A stretch of 64,000 nucleotides of DNA from JANPPS01 sp965246835 (GTDB lineage Bacteria > Pseudomonadota > Alphaproteobacteria > Acetobacterales > Acetobacteraceae): assembly GCA_965246835.1 (NCBI GenBank), contig CBDFFQ010000001.1:2728001-2792000 (forward strand), read 5' to 3'. The position numbers and the translations under genes were made by a program. Of the stretch, positions 16,537 to 26,684 are shown piece after piece (position 1 is the stretch's first letter; the number at the start of each line of letters is the position of its first letter). The notes beneath the pieces are model-generated. The model did not search any database and was not told where the DNA came from. It saw nothing but the letters and a program-made list of their open reading frames with translations.

Positions 16537-17289
16537 TCAGCGACGAATCGCCGCGGATTGGATCGGCAAATCGATGCCAAGCCCGCGGAGGATCGCGCTC
16601 GCCAGCGCCTTCGCCACGCACCGGTAGCCGAAATCATTGTGATGGATGCCGTCGTCGGAGACGAACTCCCTGTAGGGGCGGCCATCACGCTGCCACTGAT
16701 CCATCAAGGCGCTCCGAGCGAACAGCCCGGCACCGGTCAGCTCCGCCGTCTCCGCCAATGCCTGATCGATGCGGAGGAAGGCCGGGGAGGCCATGATCTG
16801 CGGGGCGCGCTGGTTGTCCATCAGCACGACATCGGTCCGCGCACGCTGCAGCCGGCGAACGCCCGCCGTCACCATGCGCTGGAACTCGTCCGGATCGGCG
16901 TTGCGCATGGCCCCGTTGGCGCCGACCTGCCAGATCACCAGGTTGGGCCGGGGCCCCAGCACATCCCGCTCCAGACGCGGCATCATCTCGGCGGCATCCT
17001 GCCCGCCCACGCCGCGGTTCAGCACGGCGATGTGTGCTTGAGGCAAAGCAGCCGACAGCTCGGCCTGGAGGATTGCCGGGTAGCTATGGGCGATGTCGCT
17101 GGAATGCCATCCCGCCGTGGACGACGATCCGAACGCGACGATGGTGATCTCGCTGTTGGCGTCGAGGGCGGTGCGCACGCCCTTGAGCGACAATGCGGGT
17201 AACCGACTGGCCGGACATTCCTGAGCGGTCGCCAGATACGGCGCCGCCATCAGGCAGCCCAGAAGAAGGAGGCGGGATACCATCACCAT
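16537..17289 (-). CDS. secreted SGNH/GDSL-type hydrolase
   Basis: Protein of about 250 residues with an N-terminal signal sequence (SRLLLLGCLMAAPYLATAQ). SGNH blocks in order: FGSSSTAGWHSSD with the nucleophile Ser, NRGVGGQDAAEM with the oxyanion Gly, QVGANGAM with the Asn, and VSDDGIHHNDFGY with Asp and His. Probably an esterase or carbohydrate deacetylase in the periplasm. The start at 17289 is preferred because it lies just after the tldD stop; an alternative start at 17319 would overlap tldD by 20 bases. Confidence 0.87.
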   Translation of the reverse strand: MVMVSRLLLLGCLMAAPYLATAQECPASRLPALSLKGVRTALDANSEITIVAFGSSSTAGWHSSDIAHSYPAILQAELSAALPQAHIAVLNRGVGGQDAAEMMPRLERDVLGPRPNLVIWQVGANGAMRNADPDEFQRMVTAGVRRLQRARTDVVLMDNQRAPQIMASPAFLRIDQALAETAELTGAGLFARSALMDQWQRDGRPYREFVSDDGIHHNDFGYRCVAKALASAILRGLGIDLPIQSAAIRR

Positions 17290-17299
17290 GACAGGAACG

Positions 17300-18742
17300 T
17301 TATGTTGCCGTGCCGCCAATCGTCAATCCCGACAATTTAAGCGTCGGCTGTCCGACCCCGACCGGGACACCCTGGCCGTTCTTCCCACACGTTCCAACCC
17401 CCGGATCCAGCCCCGGATCGTTGCCGATCATGTCGATCTTCATCAATGCGTCCGGCCCGTTGCCGATCAGCGTGGCGCCCTTGACCGGGGCGGTCACCTT
17501 GCCGTCCTCGATCAGATAGGCCTCGCTGGCGGAGAAAACGAACTTGCCCGAGGTGATATCCACCTGACCGCCACCGAAATTCACGGCATAGAGGCCGCGC
17601 TTGACCGAGCGGATCATCTCGCCGGGCTCATGCTGGCCGCCGAGCATGATGGTGTTGGTCATGCGCGGCATCGGCGCGTGAGCATAGCTCTGGCGGCGCC
17701 CGTTCCCGGTCGGCTTCACGCCCATCAGGCGGGCGTTCATGCGATCCTGAATGAAACCGGTCAGGATGCCGTCCTCGATCATCACGGTGCGGCCGGAGGG
17801 CGTGCCCTCGTCATCGACGGTGATGCTGCCGCGGCGGTCCGGCAGCGTGCCGTCATCCACCACGGTAACACCCGGGCTCGCAATCCGCTGCCCCATCAGC
17901 CCGGCGAAGGCGGACGTCTTCTTGCGATTGAAATCGCCCTCGAGGCCGTGGCCGATCGCCTCGTGCAGCAAAATGCCGGGCCAGCCCGGGCCGAGCACGA
18001 CGGGCATTTCCCCGGCGGGCGCCGGCCGGGCATCGAGGTTGACCAGTGCCTGCCGCAACGCCTCGTCTACAGCGGCGCGCCAGAAAGCCTCGTCCAGCAA
18101 TTGCGCGTATCCGAACCGGCCACCGGCGCCATGGCTGCCGCTCTCGCGCCGTCCGTCCTGTTCGACCACGACCGACACGTTCAGCCGCACCAAGGGCCGC
18201 AAATCCGCCACCCGCGTGCCATCGGCCCGCATGACCTGCACGGCCTGCCACTCGCCCATCAGCGACGTCATGACCTGCTTGACGCGGGGATCCTTGCCGC
18301 GCGCATAGGCGTCGATATGGGCAAGCGTCGCGGTGCGGTCCGGGAACTCGGTCGAGGTCAGCGGGTTCGCGTCCGAATAGAGCCGGGCATTGCTGGCGCG
18401 CGGCGCCTCGGCTGCCTGGCCGGAGCGGCCGGCCCGCACGGCGGACACGGTCGCGGCGGCCCGCTTCAGCGCGTCGGCCGAAACCTCGCCGGCATGGGCG
18501 TAGCCTGCCTCCTCGCCCAACACGGCACGCAGCCCAAATCCCATTTGCGTGTCGAACCCGGCGCTGCGGATGCGGCCGTCTTCCAGGCTCAGCGCCTCGC
18601 TTTCTCGGTATTCGAGGAACAGCTCGCCATCGTCCATGGCACGAAGGGCGCCGACCACGATCGCGTCGGCCTCGGCGCGCTCCAGCCCGCCCCGTTCGAA
18701 AAACAACGCATCCGTGGCGGCCAGCGGGGAAAGTGAGGACAT
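17300..18742 (-). CDS. tldD: metalloprotease TldD
   Basis: Protein of 480 residues, the usual TldD length. TldD acts with TldE/PmbA in degrading unfolded peptides and processing modified peptides such as microcins. The metal-binding motif HEAIGHGLEGDFN sits near residue 257. Other marks are PGVTVVDDGTLPDRRGSITVDDEGTPS and the C-terminal GxGxCGKNGQGVPVGVGQPT. No tldE/pmbA lies nearby, so its partner is presumably elsewhere. Its stop is 10 bases before the SGNH hydrolase start. Confidence 0.95.
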   Translation of the reverse strand: MSSLSPLAATDALFFERGGLERAEADAIVVGALRAMDDGELFLEYRESEALSLEDGRIRSAGFDTQMGFGLRAVLGEEAGYAHAGEVSADALKRAAATVSAVRAGRSGQAAEAPRASNARLYSDANPLTSTEFPDRTATLAHIDAYARGKDPRVKQVMTSLMGEWQAVQVMRADGTRVADLRPLVRLNVSVVVEQDGRRESGSHGAGGRFGYAQLLDEAFWRAAVDEALRQALVNLDARPAPAGEMPVVLGPGWPGILLHEAIGHGLEGDFNRKKTSAFAGLMGQRIASPGVTVVDDGTLPDRRGSITVDDEGTPSGRTVMIEDGILTGFIQDRMNARLMGVKPTGNGRRQSYAHAPMPRMTNTIMLGGQHEPGEMIRSVKRGLYAVNFGGGQVDITSGKFVFSASEAYLIEDGKVTAPVKGATLIGNGPDALMKIDMIGNDPGLDPGVGTCGKNGQGVPVGVGQPTLKLSGLTIGGTAT

Positions 18743-18750
18743 CGGGCTTC

Positions 18751-21078
18751 CTAGAACAACACCCCGCCCGGAATGACCCGGGCGCCGGGGATCTGCATGA
18801 TCGCGGTCGTCCCCTGGCCCGGCGCGCTCCGCAAGGTCAGGTCACCGCCATGCGCACGCAACAGGGCGCGGCTTACATATAGGCCGAGCCCGGTCCCGGT
18901 AAACCGTCCCCCGCTGCGGTCCTCCGCTGTGTCCAGCTGCGTGAACGGCTCGAAGACCCGGTCCAGGTCGGCACCGGGGATGCCGACGCCCGTATCCGAC
19001 ACGAGAAGCTGCAAATCCCCGGTCGCAGGGTCCTGGTGCATGCCGATCGTGACCTCCCCCATCGCATGGGTGAACTTGACCGCGTTGGCGACCAGGTGGT
19101 TCAGCGATTGCCGCAGCCGCCGCTCATCGCCGCGCACGGCGGGCATCAGGTCGGGCAACCGGGTCGAGAGTGCGACCTCCGCCGCCGCCGCGGACGCATC
19201 GGCCTGCCGCACGCAGGCACGAATGAGCTGGGACATGTCGACCAGGTCATCCGACAGCTCGAACCGGCCGGCCTCGAGCCGCGCCACATCGAGGATGGTG
19301 TCGATCATCGACAGCAGTTTGCGGCCGGCGCCGTTGATCTCCTCGGCCGCCTCCAGGATCGGAGAGGGGTCCATGCTGCCGGGCGGCATGGTCTTGCGGG
19401 AGACGCGGTCCATCTTGTCCGTCGCGGCGCGCGCGATCGCGTCCGCCTGGTTGATGATGGTGCTGAGCGGCGTGCGCAGCTCATGGCTCATGGCAGCGAG
19501 GAAGCGGGATTTGGCCGCATTGGCGGATTCGGCCGCGGTCTTGGCCAGCCGCAATGCCTCCTCGGCCTCCCGGATCGTGGTGACGTCGGTGTAGGTAGTG
19601 ACGAAGCCGCCATCCGGCGTCGGGTCCGACCGCACCTCCAACACGCGGCCGGTGCTGGTGTAGCGCTGGTCCTGATGCGACTTGGACCGGTCCCGGGTGC
19701 GGAGCGAGTGCGCCGTGGTGCGGCCGATCGCGCCGTCCCCGAGGTTGCCGCGGATCAGCGCCGACTCGATCGTCTCCTCCAGGGTCCGGCCCGGCACCAT
19801 CAAGCCGGCGGGCGCGGCCAGCAGGTCGCTCGCGATCGGATTGCTCGCCACGATGCGGTGGTCGCGATCCCATAGGATGATCCCGTGGCGGATATTGGCC
19901 AGCATCGCCGTCATGGCGTCGGCGTTGCGCGCGCTCTCGACCTCGGCCGCGATCAAGGACGACACGTCGGTCACGACGCTCATGTAGCCGCCATCGGGCA
20001 GGGGCGCCGTGCGCACGTCGATCGTGCCGCCGACCGGGCGGGTGCGGCGGCGCACCGTCGGCCGGCTCGGGTCGGCGAGGCTCATCTGCCGGCGGAACTG
20101 CTCGTCCGGGGCGCCGGGGCCGTATTCGCCCTGCTCGGCCCGGCGGCGGATCACCTCCTCCAGCGTGTCCCCGACGGCGATCGGGGCGCCCTGCATGATC
20201 TGGCTATAGGCGGCGTTGAGCATCGTCACGCGCTTGTCGGGGCCATACACGGCGATGCCGTGCGGGATGTGGCGCACGATCCCATCCAGCATCCCGGCCC
20301 GGCGCCTTGCGTCATCCTCCGCCCGGGCCAGCGCGGAGATGTCCGACACCGTCATCGTCCAGCCGCCATCCGGCAGCGGGTCCGACTGGATGTCGATCAC
20401 CTGGCCGTTGCCGCGCTGCCGCCGGAAGCTCGCGGGGCGGGAGCGATCGAACGACATCTGGCTCGCGAGGAACAGATCGCCCTCGAGCCCGGCGTATTCG
20501 TCCCGCACCTGCATGATCTGCAGAACGTCGGTGAACGGCGTGCCGGGGGCGAGGCTGGGGGACGATAAGCCGAGCAACTCGGTAAAGCGGCGATTGTGCA
20601 GGCCCAGCCGCCGGTCCGGCCCGAATACGGCAAGGCCGATCCGCAGGCTCGCCATGGCCATGTGGATGCGGGCGACCGCGGTCTCGGCCTCGTCCCGCAT
20701 GGCGGTGTGGCTGGTGGTGTTGACGACGCACACCATATGCGCGCCGTGGCCGAGCGGGCGGTAATGCGCCTCGAACGTGCGGCCGTCGGGGTGGCGGCGG
20801 CGGACCCGGCGTTCGACCGAGACATCCTGGATCGCGAGCTGCGCCGCCTGCTCCTCCGGATCCCCGGGGCCGAACACGCCGCGATAGGCCATGACGCGCA
20901 GGTTGTCGGCCAGGGCGGAACCGGGCCGGAACGTGCCGGGTGAGAGGCCCAGCGCCTCGGCATACGCGGCGTTGGACATCACGAGCCGCCGGTCCTCGTC
21001 ATAGATCTCCAGCCCGACCGGCATCGCCTCCAGGATGGCCCGGCTCTCTTCGAGGCCCTGCAGCACCAGATGGTTCAT
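18751..21078 (-). CDS. multi-PAS sensor histidine kinase
   Basis: Protein of 775 residues without membrane segments, so probably cytosolic. Four PAS units of the PAS_7 type repeat at about 115-125-residue spacing: LEAMPVGLEIYDEDRRL, MASLRIGLAVFGPDRRL, VRHIPHGIAVYGPDKRV and LANIRHGIILWDRDHRI. They are followed by HisKA (FLAAMSHELRTPLSTI, His near 529) and HATPase_c (NHLVANAVKFTHAMGE, DTGVGIPGADLDRVFEPF, GTGLGLYVSR). There is no receiver domain and no response regulator beside it. It overlaps ctaA by four bases, implying coupled translation. Confidence 0.92.
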   Translation of the reverse strand: MNHLVLQGLEESRAILEAMPVGLEIYDEDRRLVMSNAAYAEALGLSPGTFRPGSALADNLRVMAYRGVFGPGDPEEQAAQLAIQDVSVERRVRRRHPDGRTFEAHYRPLGHGAHMVCVVNTTSHTAMRDEAETAVARIHMAMASLRIGLAVFGPDRRLGLHNRRFTELLGLSSPSLAPGTPFTDVLQIMQVRDEYAGLEGDLFLASQMSFDRSRPASFRRQRGNGQVIDIQSDPLPDGGWTMTVSDISALARAEDDARRRAGMLDGIVRHIPHGIAVYGPDKRVTMLNAAYSQIMQGAPIAVGDTLEEVIRRRAEQGEYGPGAPDEQFRRQMSLADPSRPTVRRRTRPVGGTIDVRTAPLPDGGYMSVVTDVSSLIAAEVESARNADAMTAMLANIRHGIILWDRDHRIVASNPIASDLLAAPAGLMVPGRTLEETIESALIRGNLGDGAIGRTTAHSLRTRDRSKSHQDQRYTSTGRVLEVRSDPTPDGGFVTTYTDVTTIREAEEALRLAKTAAESANAAKSRFLAAMSHELRTPLSTIINQADAIARAATDKMDRVSRKTMPPGSMDPSPILEAAEEINGAGRKLLSMIDTILDVARLEAGRFELSDDLVDMSQLIRACVRQADASAAAAEVALSTRLPDLMPAVRGDERRLRQSLNHLVANAVKFTHAMGEVTIGMHQDPATGDLQLLVSDTGVGIPGADLDRVFEPFTQLDTAEDRSGGRFTGTGLGLYVSRALLRAHGGDLTLRSAPGQGTTAIMQIPGARVIPGGVLF

Positions 21079-22154
21079 GGCGAAACATCCCGTTCAGGCC
21101 GCTGATGATGCAAAGCCGCCAGGGACGCCGTCAGCACCACGACTGCCATGGCCTGGTGCGCCGTCCCCATCGCCACCGGCACGACCCAGATCAGCGTGAG
21201 GACGCCCAGCGCATACTGCGCCATCGCCGCGGCGCCGAGAACGAGCAAACTGGCACGCGCACCATGCTGCGCGCCGCGCCGCAATCCCAGCCCGGCCGTG
21301 ATGAGCGCCAGCAGCAGCGTGGCGCTGGCCAGCAGGCGATGGTGGAACTGCACGCTCGCGATGTCTTCCACGAAGTTGCGCCACACGGGCTGCAACGAGC
21401 CATAACCCTCTGGAATCAGGTGTCCATCCATAAAAGGAAAGGAATTGTAGGTGAAACCCGCCTTCAGCCCCGCCACGAACCCGCCCGCCACGATCGTGAC
21501 CGCAAGGGCCGCGCTGGTCAGCCGGGTCCATCCCAGCACCACACCGCGCTTCCGCGCCGGGCCACGCCAAAGCGATAGCGCCGTCCAGAAGATCGCCGCA
21601 TAGAGCGTGAGGGCCAGCGACAGATGGATGACCAGCCGCCACGCCGCCACCGCCGTGCTGTCGGCCGCGAACCCGCTGGCGACCATGAACCAGCCGACCG
21701 CGCCCTGCAGCCCGCCCAGCAGGAACAATCCGCCGAGCCGCAGCGCCAACCCACGATCGATCGCGCCGCGCACCGCGAACCACACCAGCGGCACCAGGAA
21801 CGCCACCCCGATCACCCGGCCCCACAGCCGATGCGCCCATTCGAGCCAGAAGATGCCCTTGAACCCCTCCAGCCCGAAGCCCTGGTTGACCAGTTGATAC
21901 TGCGGGATTTGTTGATAAAGGGCATACAGCCGCTGCCACTCCGCCTCGTTCAAGGGCGGCAGCGCTCCGCTCAGGGGCGCCCATTCCATGATCGACAGCC
22001 CGGACCCGGTCAGCCGCGTGGCACCGCCCAGCGCCACCATGACCCACAGCATGAAACACATCACGAACAACCACGCCGCCACCGCCCGGTGGCGCGGGGA
22101 ACGGGCACGAAGGGCTGGCACGGAACTCGGCCGCAGGTCGGTATCGAACGGCAT
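21075..22154 (-). CDS. ctaA: heme A synthase (COX15/CtaA)
   Basis: Membrane enzyme of 359 residues that oxidises heme O to heme A for cytochrome oxidase. It has about eight hydrophobic segments. Heme-ligand and signature regions: GGATRLTGSGLSIMEW, then IFWLEWAHRLWGRVIG, IASVQFHHRLLASATL and VPVAMGTAHQAMAVVV, giving the four conserved His residues. This is the alphaproteobacterial/mitochondrial class. The 3' end overlaps the PAS kinase start (ATGA), an unusual pairing. Confidence 0.96.
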   Translation of the reverse strand: MPFDTDLRPSSVPALRARSPRHRAVAAWLFVMCFMLWVMVALGGATRLTGSGLSIMEWAPLSGALPPLNEAEWQRLYALYQQIPQYQLVNQGFGLEGFKGIFWLEWAHRLWGRVIGVAFLVPLVWFAVRGAIDRGLALRLGGLFLLGGLQGAVGWFMVASGFAADSTAVAAWRLVIHLSLALTLYAAIFWTALSLWRGPARKRGVVLGWTRLTSAALAVTIVAGGFVAGLKAGFTYNSFPFMDGHLIPEGYGSLQPVWRNFVEDIASVQFHHRLLASATLLLALITAGLGLRRGAQHGARASLLVLGAAAMAQYALGVLTLIWVVPVAMGTAHQAMAVVVLTASLAALHHQRPERDVSP

Positions 22155-22305
22155 GGCTGAAGCCTATCACCTCCCGGTTAACGGCACGACAAGGAAGCGC
22201 GGCCTTGCGAGCCCAACGTCACGAATGCTACCGCGCACGGCAATGGAGCCACTCTTTCCCGGGATACGCCACGATGGCGGCCCCTCAACGGGTCCCGTCC
22301 GCCAT

Positions 22306-23058
22306 ATGGGGGAACCGGTCGTGTTGTCAGTGGTGGTGCCCGTCCGCAACGAGGGACCCAACATCCGGCCCCTCGTCGCCGAGATCGCGGCCGCCCTGGC
22401 CGGCATCCCGCATGAGATCGTGTATGTCGACGATGGCAGCACGGACGACACGCTAACCGAACTGCGCGCCATGGCCGCGGAGGGCGCCGTGACCATGCGC
22501 CGGCACGTCGCCGGATGTGGGCAGAGTGCCGCGGTGTTGACCGGTGTGCGCACGGCCGCGGGCGAGTGGATTGCGACGCTGGATGGCGATGGCCAGAATG
22601 ACCCCGCGGACATCCCGGCCCTGCTGCGGCAGGCGCAGGATGGGGCCGGTGCCCTGCCGCTGCTGGTGGCCGGGCACCGCACCCGCCGCAAGGACACGCG
22701 CATGAAGCGTCTGTCGTCCCGCATCGCCAACCGGGTGCGGGCGGCCCTGTTGCATGACGCGACGCCGGATACGGGCTGCGGCCTCAAGCTGTTCCGGCGT
22801 GACGCGTTCCTGGCGCTGCCGCACTTCGATCACATGCATCGCTATCTGCCGGCGCTGTTCATCCGGGCGGGGGGCCGCGTGGTGTCGGTCCCGGTCAATC
22901 ATCGCCCCCGGCTGCGCGGCGCCTCCAAATACGGCACGCTGGACCGGCTTTGGGTCGGGCTGTTCGACTTGGTCGGCGTGTATTGGCTGCAACGCCGCTG
23001 GAGCCGGCCCGAGCTGGAGCAGTCCCCGACCACGGAAGGCGGGTCCGGGCAGGTATGA
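22306..23058 (+). CDS. family 2 glycosyltransferase (polyprenyl-phosphate sugar transferase type)
   Basis: Protein of about 250 residues with a GT-A fold: VVPVRNEGPNIRPLVAEI, IVYVDDGSTDDTL, WIATLDGDGQNDPADIPAL (metal-binding DGD region) and DTGCGLKLFRRDAF. It resembles DPM1/ArnC-like enzymes that load a sugar onto a polyprenyl phosphate, but lacks the C-terminal membrane pair. The start is uncertain: ATG at 22306 begins at the homology, ATG at 22243 adds 21 residues. The stop overlaps the next gene by four bases. Confidence 0.88.
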   Translation: MGEPVVLSVVVPVRNEGPNIRPLVAEIAAALAGIPHEIVYVDDGSTDDTLTELRAMAAEGAVTMRRHVAGCGQSAAVLTGVRTAAGEWIATLDGDGQNDPADIPALLRQAQDGAGALPLLVAGHRTRRKDTRMKRLSSRIANRVRAALLHDATPDTGCGLKLFRRDAFLALPHFDHMHRYLPALFIRAGGRVVSVPVNHRPRLRGASKYGTLDRLWVGLFDLVGVYWLQRRWSRPELEQSPTTEGGSGQV

Positions 23059-23693
23059 CCGAGTGGTTCCGGGTGGCGGGCAAGCCGGCCGCGTTGATCG
23101 CGGTGCTGGTGATGTCGGGACTGGCGGTCCGGTGGCTGGGGGTGGACGGCACACCGGACTCCCTGAGCGGGCAGGGGCCGGCCGCCTTCGTGCTGGCCGC
23201 CGGGCTTGCGTGTGCCGTGGGGGTGCCGCGGCAGATCGTGGCCTATGCCGGCGGCTTCACCTACGGGTTCTGGCCCGGCGCCGCGCTGGCGCTCGTGGCG
23301 GAGTTGCTGGGCTGCGCGCTGAACTTCACCTGGGCCCGGGCGCTGGCCGGTGATGCCGCCCGGCGATGGCTGGCGCGGCGGGGGGGCAAGCGGCTGGACC
23401 GGCTGGCCCGCTTCCTGGACGGCAATACCTTCATGGCCACGCTGATCGTGCGCCTGCTGCCGGTTGGCAGCAATCTGGCCTTCAACTTGGTCGCCGGCGT
23501 GTCCGGCATCGCCGCGGCACCGTTCCTGGCCGCCTCCCTGCTCGGCTATGTGCCGCAAACCGCGGTATTCGCCCTGCTGGGCGGCGGCATCAGGGTATCG
23601 CAGGCGACACAGATCGGGCTGGCCGTGGCGCTGTTCGCCGCTTCGATCGCGTTGGGCCTGATGCTGCTCAGGCGGACGCGGGGGCGGCTTTAA
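23055..23693 (+). CDS. VTT-domain (TVP38/DedA-like) membrane protein
   Basis: Membrane protein of 212 residues with about five hydrophobic segments. Core motif: YAGGFTYGFWPGAALALVAELLG followed by FLDGNTFMATLIVRLLPVGSN, as in SNARE-associated/VTT proteins now linked to lipid scrambling or polyprenyl-phosphate flipping. The ATGA overlap with the preceding glycosyltransferase suggests the two act together on a lipid-linked sugar; that pairing is an inference. Convergent with usg, sharing the last bases. Confidence 0.88.
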   Translation: MTEWFRVAGKPAALIAVLVMSGLAVRWLGVDGTPDSLSGQGPAAFVLAAGLACAVGVPRQIVAYAGGFTYGFWPGAALALVAELLGCALNFTWARALAGDAARRWLARRGGKRLDRLARFLDGNTFMATLIVRLLPVGSNLAFNLVAGVSGIAAAPFLAASLLGYVPQTAVFALLGGGIRVSQATQIGLAVALFAASIALGLMLLRRTRGRL

Positions 23694-23950
23694 TGCAAGG
23701 TCAGGAGATGCGCCGTATGCCGCACGACGGCGGGGCGGATCATCCCTCCGCTCGCAACCCGGATGGAATGTAGCTCACCCTCCAGCTCACGCGCCCAGAA
23801 ATCCAGGAAGCGGCGCAGCATTGGAAAGCGGGGCGCCAGATCGAGTTCCTGCCAGACATAGGTCTGCAACAAGGCGGGGTGATCCGGCAGACGATACAGG
23901 ATCTCCGCCGTGGTCAGCCGGTAGTCTTTCAACTGCAATGCCAATCCCAT
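23690..23950 (-). CDS. usg: usg family protein, function unknown
   Basis: Small protein of 86 residues. The sequence YRLTTAEILYRLPDHPALLQ, then QELDLAPRFPMLRRFLDFW, ELEGELHSIRVA and the C-terminal PAVVRHT region are those of the alphaproteobacterial Usg family, a short conserved cytosolic protein without assigned role. The last four bases overlap the convergent VTT gene. It points away from groES, so the 224-bp region between them is shared control space. Confidence 0.88.
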   Translation of the reverse strand: MGLALQLKDYRLTTAEILYRLPDHPALLQTYVWQELDLAPRFPMLRRFLDFWARELEGELHSIRVASGGMIRPAVVRHTAHLLTLH

Positions 23951-24055
23951 CCTGCATCCCTTCCTGCGACCCTCTCCGGCATGAACGCCGAAACAGGGAG
24001 ATGGTGCCTGTGTAGAGCGCGGTAAGCGAACAAAAAAATGTTTAATGACAATAGA

Positions 24056-24082
24056 TTAGCACTCGTTCGCCGAAAGTGCTGC
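24056..24082 (+). promoter_or_regulatory. CIRCE-like operator, distal copy
   Basis: TTAGCACTC (24056-24064), a nine-base spacer, then AAGTGCTGC (24074-24082). The left arm matches the CIRCE consensus exactly, the right arm at six of nine. It lies about ten bases upstream of the predicted -35 element. HrcA binding is inferred. Confidence 0.6.
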
Positions 24083-24092
24083 CGGATGGCGG

Positions 24093-24121
24093 TTGACGTG
24101 CAAGTTGGATGCGCCTAGATC
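24093..24121 (+). promoter_or_regulatory. sigma70-type promoter of groESL
   Basis: TTGACG at 24093-24098, a 17-base spacer, and TAGATC at 24116-24121, a good housekeeping promoter. The CIRCE copy begins two bases after the -10 element, so it would cover the transcription start, the classic HrcA arrangement. Confidence 0.65.
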
Positions 24122-24122
24122 G

Positions 24123-24149
24123 CTGGCACTCTCACACCGAGAGTGCTAA
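24123..24149 (+). promoter_or_regulatory. CIRCE operator, proximal copy
   Basis: CTGGCACTC (24123-24131), a nine-base spacer TCACACCGA, and GAGTGCTAA (24141-24149). The right arm is a perfect CIRCE half-site and the left arm matches seven of nine. The site is in the groESL leader right after the predicted -10 element. HrcA repression of chaperonin genes is well established; hrcA is not in this window. Confidence 0.85.
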
Positions 24150-24174
24150 CACCTATGACCAGGAGCGATTTCGC

Positions 24175-24489
24175 ATGAAATTCCGTCCTTTGCATGACCG
24201 GATCGTGGTCAAGCGCATCACGGCCGAAGAGAAGACCGCGGGCGGCATCATCATCCCCGACACCGCCAAGGAAAAGCCGATGGAGGGCGAGGTTGTGGCC
24301 GTCGGCGCCGGCGCCCGCAACGAGCAGGGCGCCATCGTTGCGCTCGACGTGAAGGCCGGGGACCGGGTGCTGTTCGGCAAGTGGTCCGGCACCGAGGTGA
24401 AGCTCGATGGCGAGGAGCTCCTGATCATGAAGGAGAGCGACATCATGGGCATCATCGAGGGCAGCGCGATCACCGCCAAGGCCGCTTGA
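24175..24489 (+). CDS. groES: co-chaperonin GroES
   Basis: Ten-kilodalton co-chaperonin of 104 residues that caps GroEL rings. N-terminal MKFRPLHDRIVVKRI, the mobile loop EEKTAGGIIIPDTAKEKP (residues about 18-34), the roof region GAGARNEQG and the C-terminal LLIMKESDIMGII are all as expected. AGGAGCG lies nine bases before the ATG. It is followed by groEL after 30 bases in one operon controlled by the CIRCE sites upstream. Confidence 0.98.
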   Translation: MKFRPLHDRIVVKRITAEEKTAGGIIIPDTAKEKPMEGEVVAVGAGARNEQGAIVALDVKAGDRVLFGKWSGTEVKLDGEELLIMKESDIMGIIEGSAITAKAA

Positions 24490-24519
24490 TCTCCTACTCT
24501 ATAGATAAGGAATAGACAT

Positions 24520-26172
<1,653 letters not shown>

Positions 26173-26197
26173 TCCACGCAGCAGCCGAACAAGGAGT

Positions 26198-26230
26198 GGG
26201 GGTGGTCCGCGAGGTCCACCCCCTTTTTTT
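26198..26230 (+). terminator. intrinsic terminator of groESL
   Basis: GGGGGTGG at 26198-26205 pairs with CCACCCCC at 26216-26223 around a ten-base loop, followed directly by seven T residues (26224-26230). This is a textbook rho-independent terminator 26 bases after groEL. The next 185 bases to the cold-shock gene hold no gene; a TTGACA at 26256-26261 could be a -35 element, but I see no good -10 partner. Confidence 0.92.
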
Positions 26231-26415
26231 GCTGGATGCAATCACTTCATTGCGATTGACACTTATCCAGAATTCTGCGCCCATGCCCCTTCGATCGTGT
26301 TTTTGACTAGCCTTGCTGCGCTTCCGCCTGCTTCGGGTGCCCACAAGTCGTCCAAAGGCCCGATTGTTGCGCCATCCGCGCTGTTGCGGACGGCATGACT
26401 TGGAGCGACGCAGGA

Positions 26416-26619
26416 ATGGCTACCGGCACGGTTAAGTGGTTCAATACGACCAAGGGTTTCGGCTTCATCATGCCACAGGATGGCAGCAAGGACGTGTTCG
26501 TTCACATCACCGCCGTCCAGGCAGCCGGTCTGCGGGGCCTCGATGAGGGCCAGGCCGTCAGCTACGACGTGGCGATGGAGCGCGGCAAGGCGGCTGCCAC
26601 CAACCTCAAGCTCGCCTAA
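26416..26619 (+). CDS. cold-shock domain protein, copy 1
   Basis: CspA-family RNA chaperone of 67 residues: TGTVKWFNTTKGFGFIMPQD contains RNP1 (KGFGFI), and DVFVHITAVQAAG contains RNP2 (VFVHI). The start at 26416 (CAGGAATG) gives the standard length; an upstream ATG at 26395 would add seven residues. It is nearly identical to the copy starting at 26685, so this is a recent tandem duplication. The long leader of roughly 100-180 bases fits cold-shock mRNAs, whose leaders often fold to control translation. Confidence 0.95.
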   Translation: MATGTVKWFNTTKGFGFIMPQDGSKDVFVHITAVQAAGLRGLDEGQAVSYDVAMERGKAAATNLKLA

Positions 26620-26624
26620 TACCT

Positions 26625-26665
26625 ATCCCGTTCGGGATCCCATTTTAACGCGCGGATCGTCCGCG
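26625..26665 (+). promoter_or_regulatory. two hairpins between the cold-shock genes
   Basis: First hairpin: ATCCCG (26625-26630), TT, CGGGAT (26633-26638), then CCCATTTT. Second: CGCGGA (26651-26656), TCG, TCCGCG (26660-26665), just ahead of the GAGGAG ribosome-binding site of the second gene. The first may be a weak terminator or attenuator. The second could modulate translation. Only the pairing is seen; function is inferred. Confidence 0.5.
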
Positions 26666-26684
26666 TGACTGAGGAGTGACTCCA

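Noticed and set aside
26256..26261. TTGACA as the cold-shock promoter -35.
   Set aside because: No acceptable -10 hexamer 16-18 bases downstream, so no promoter was annotated.
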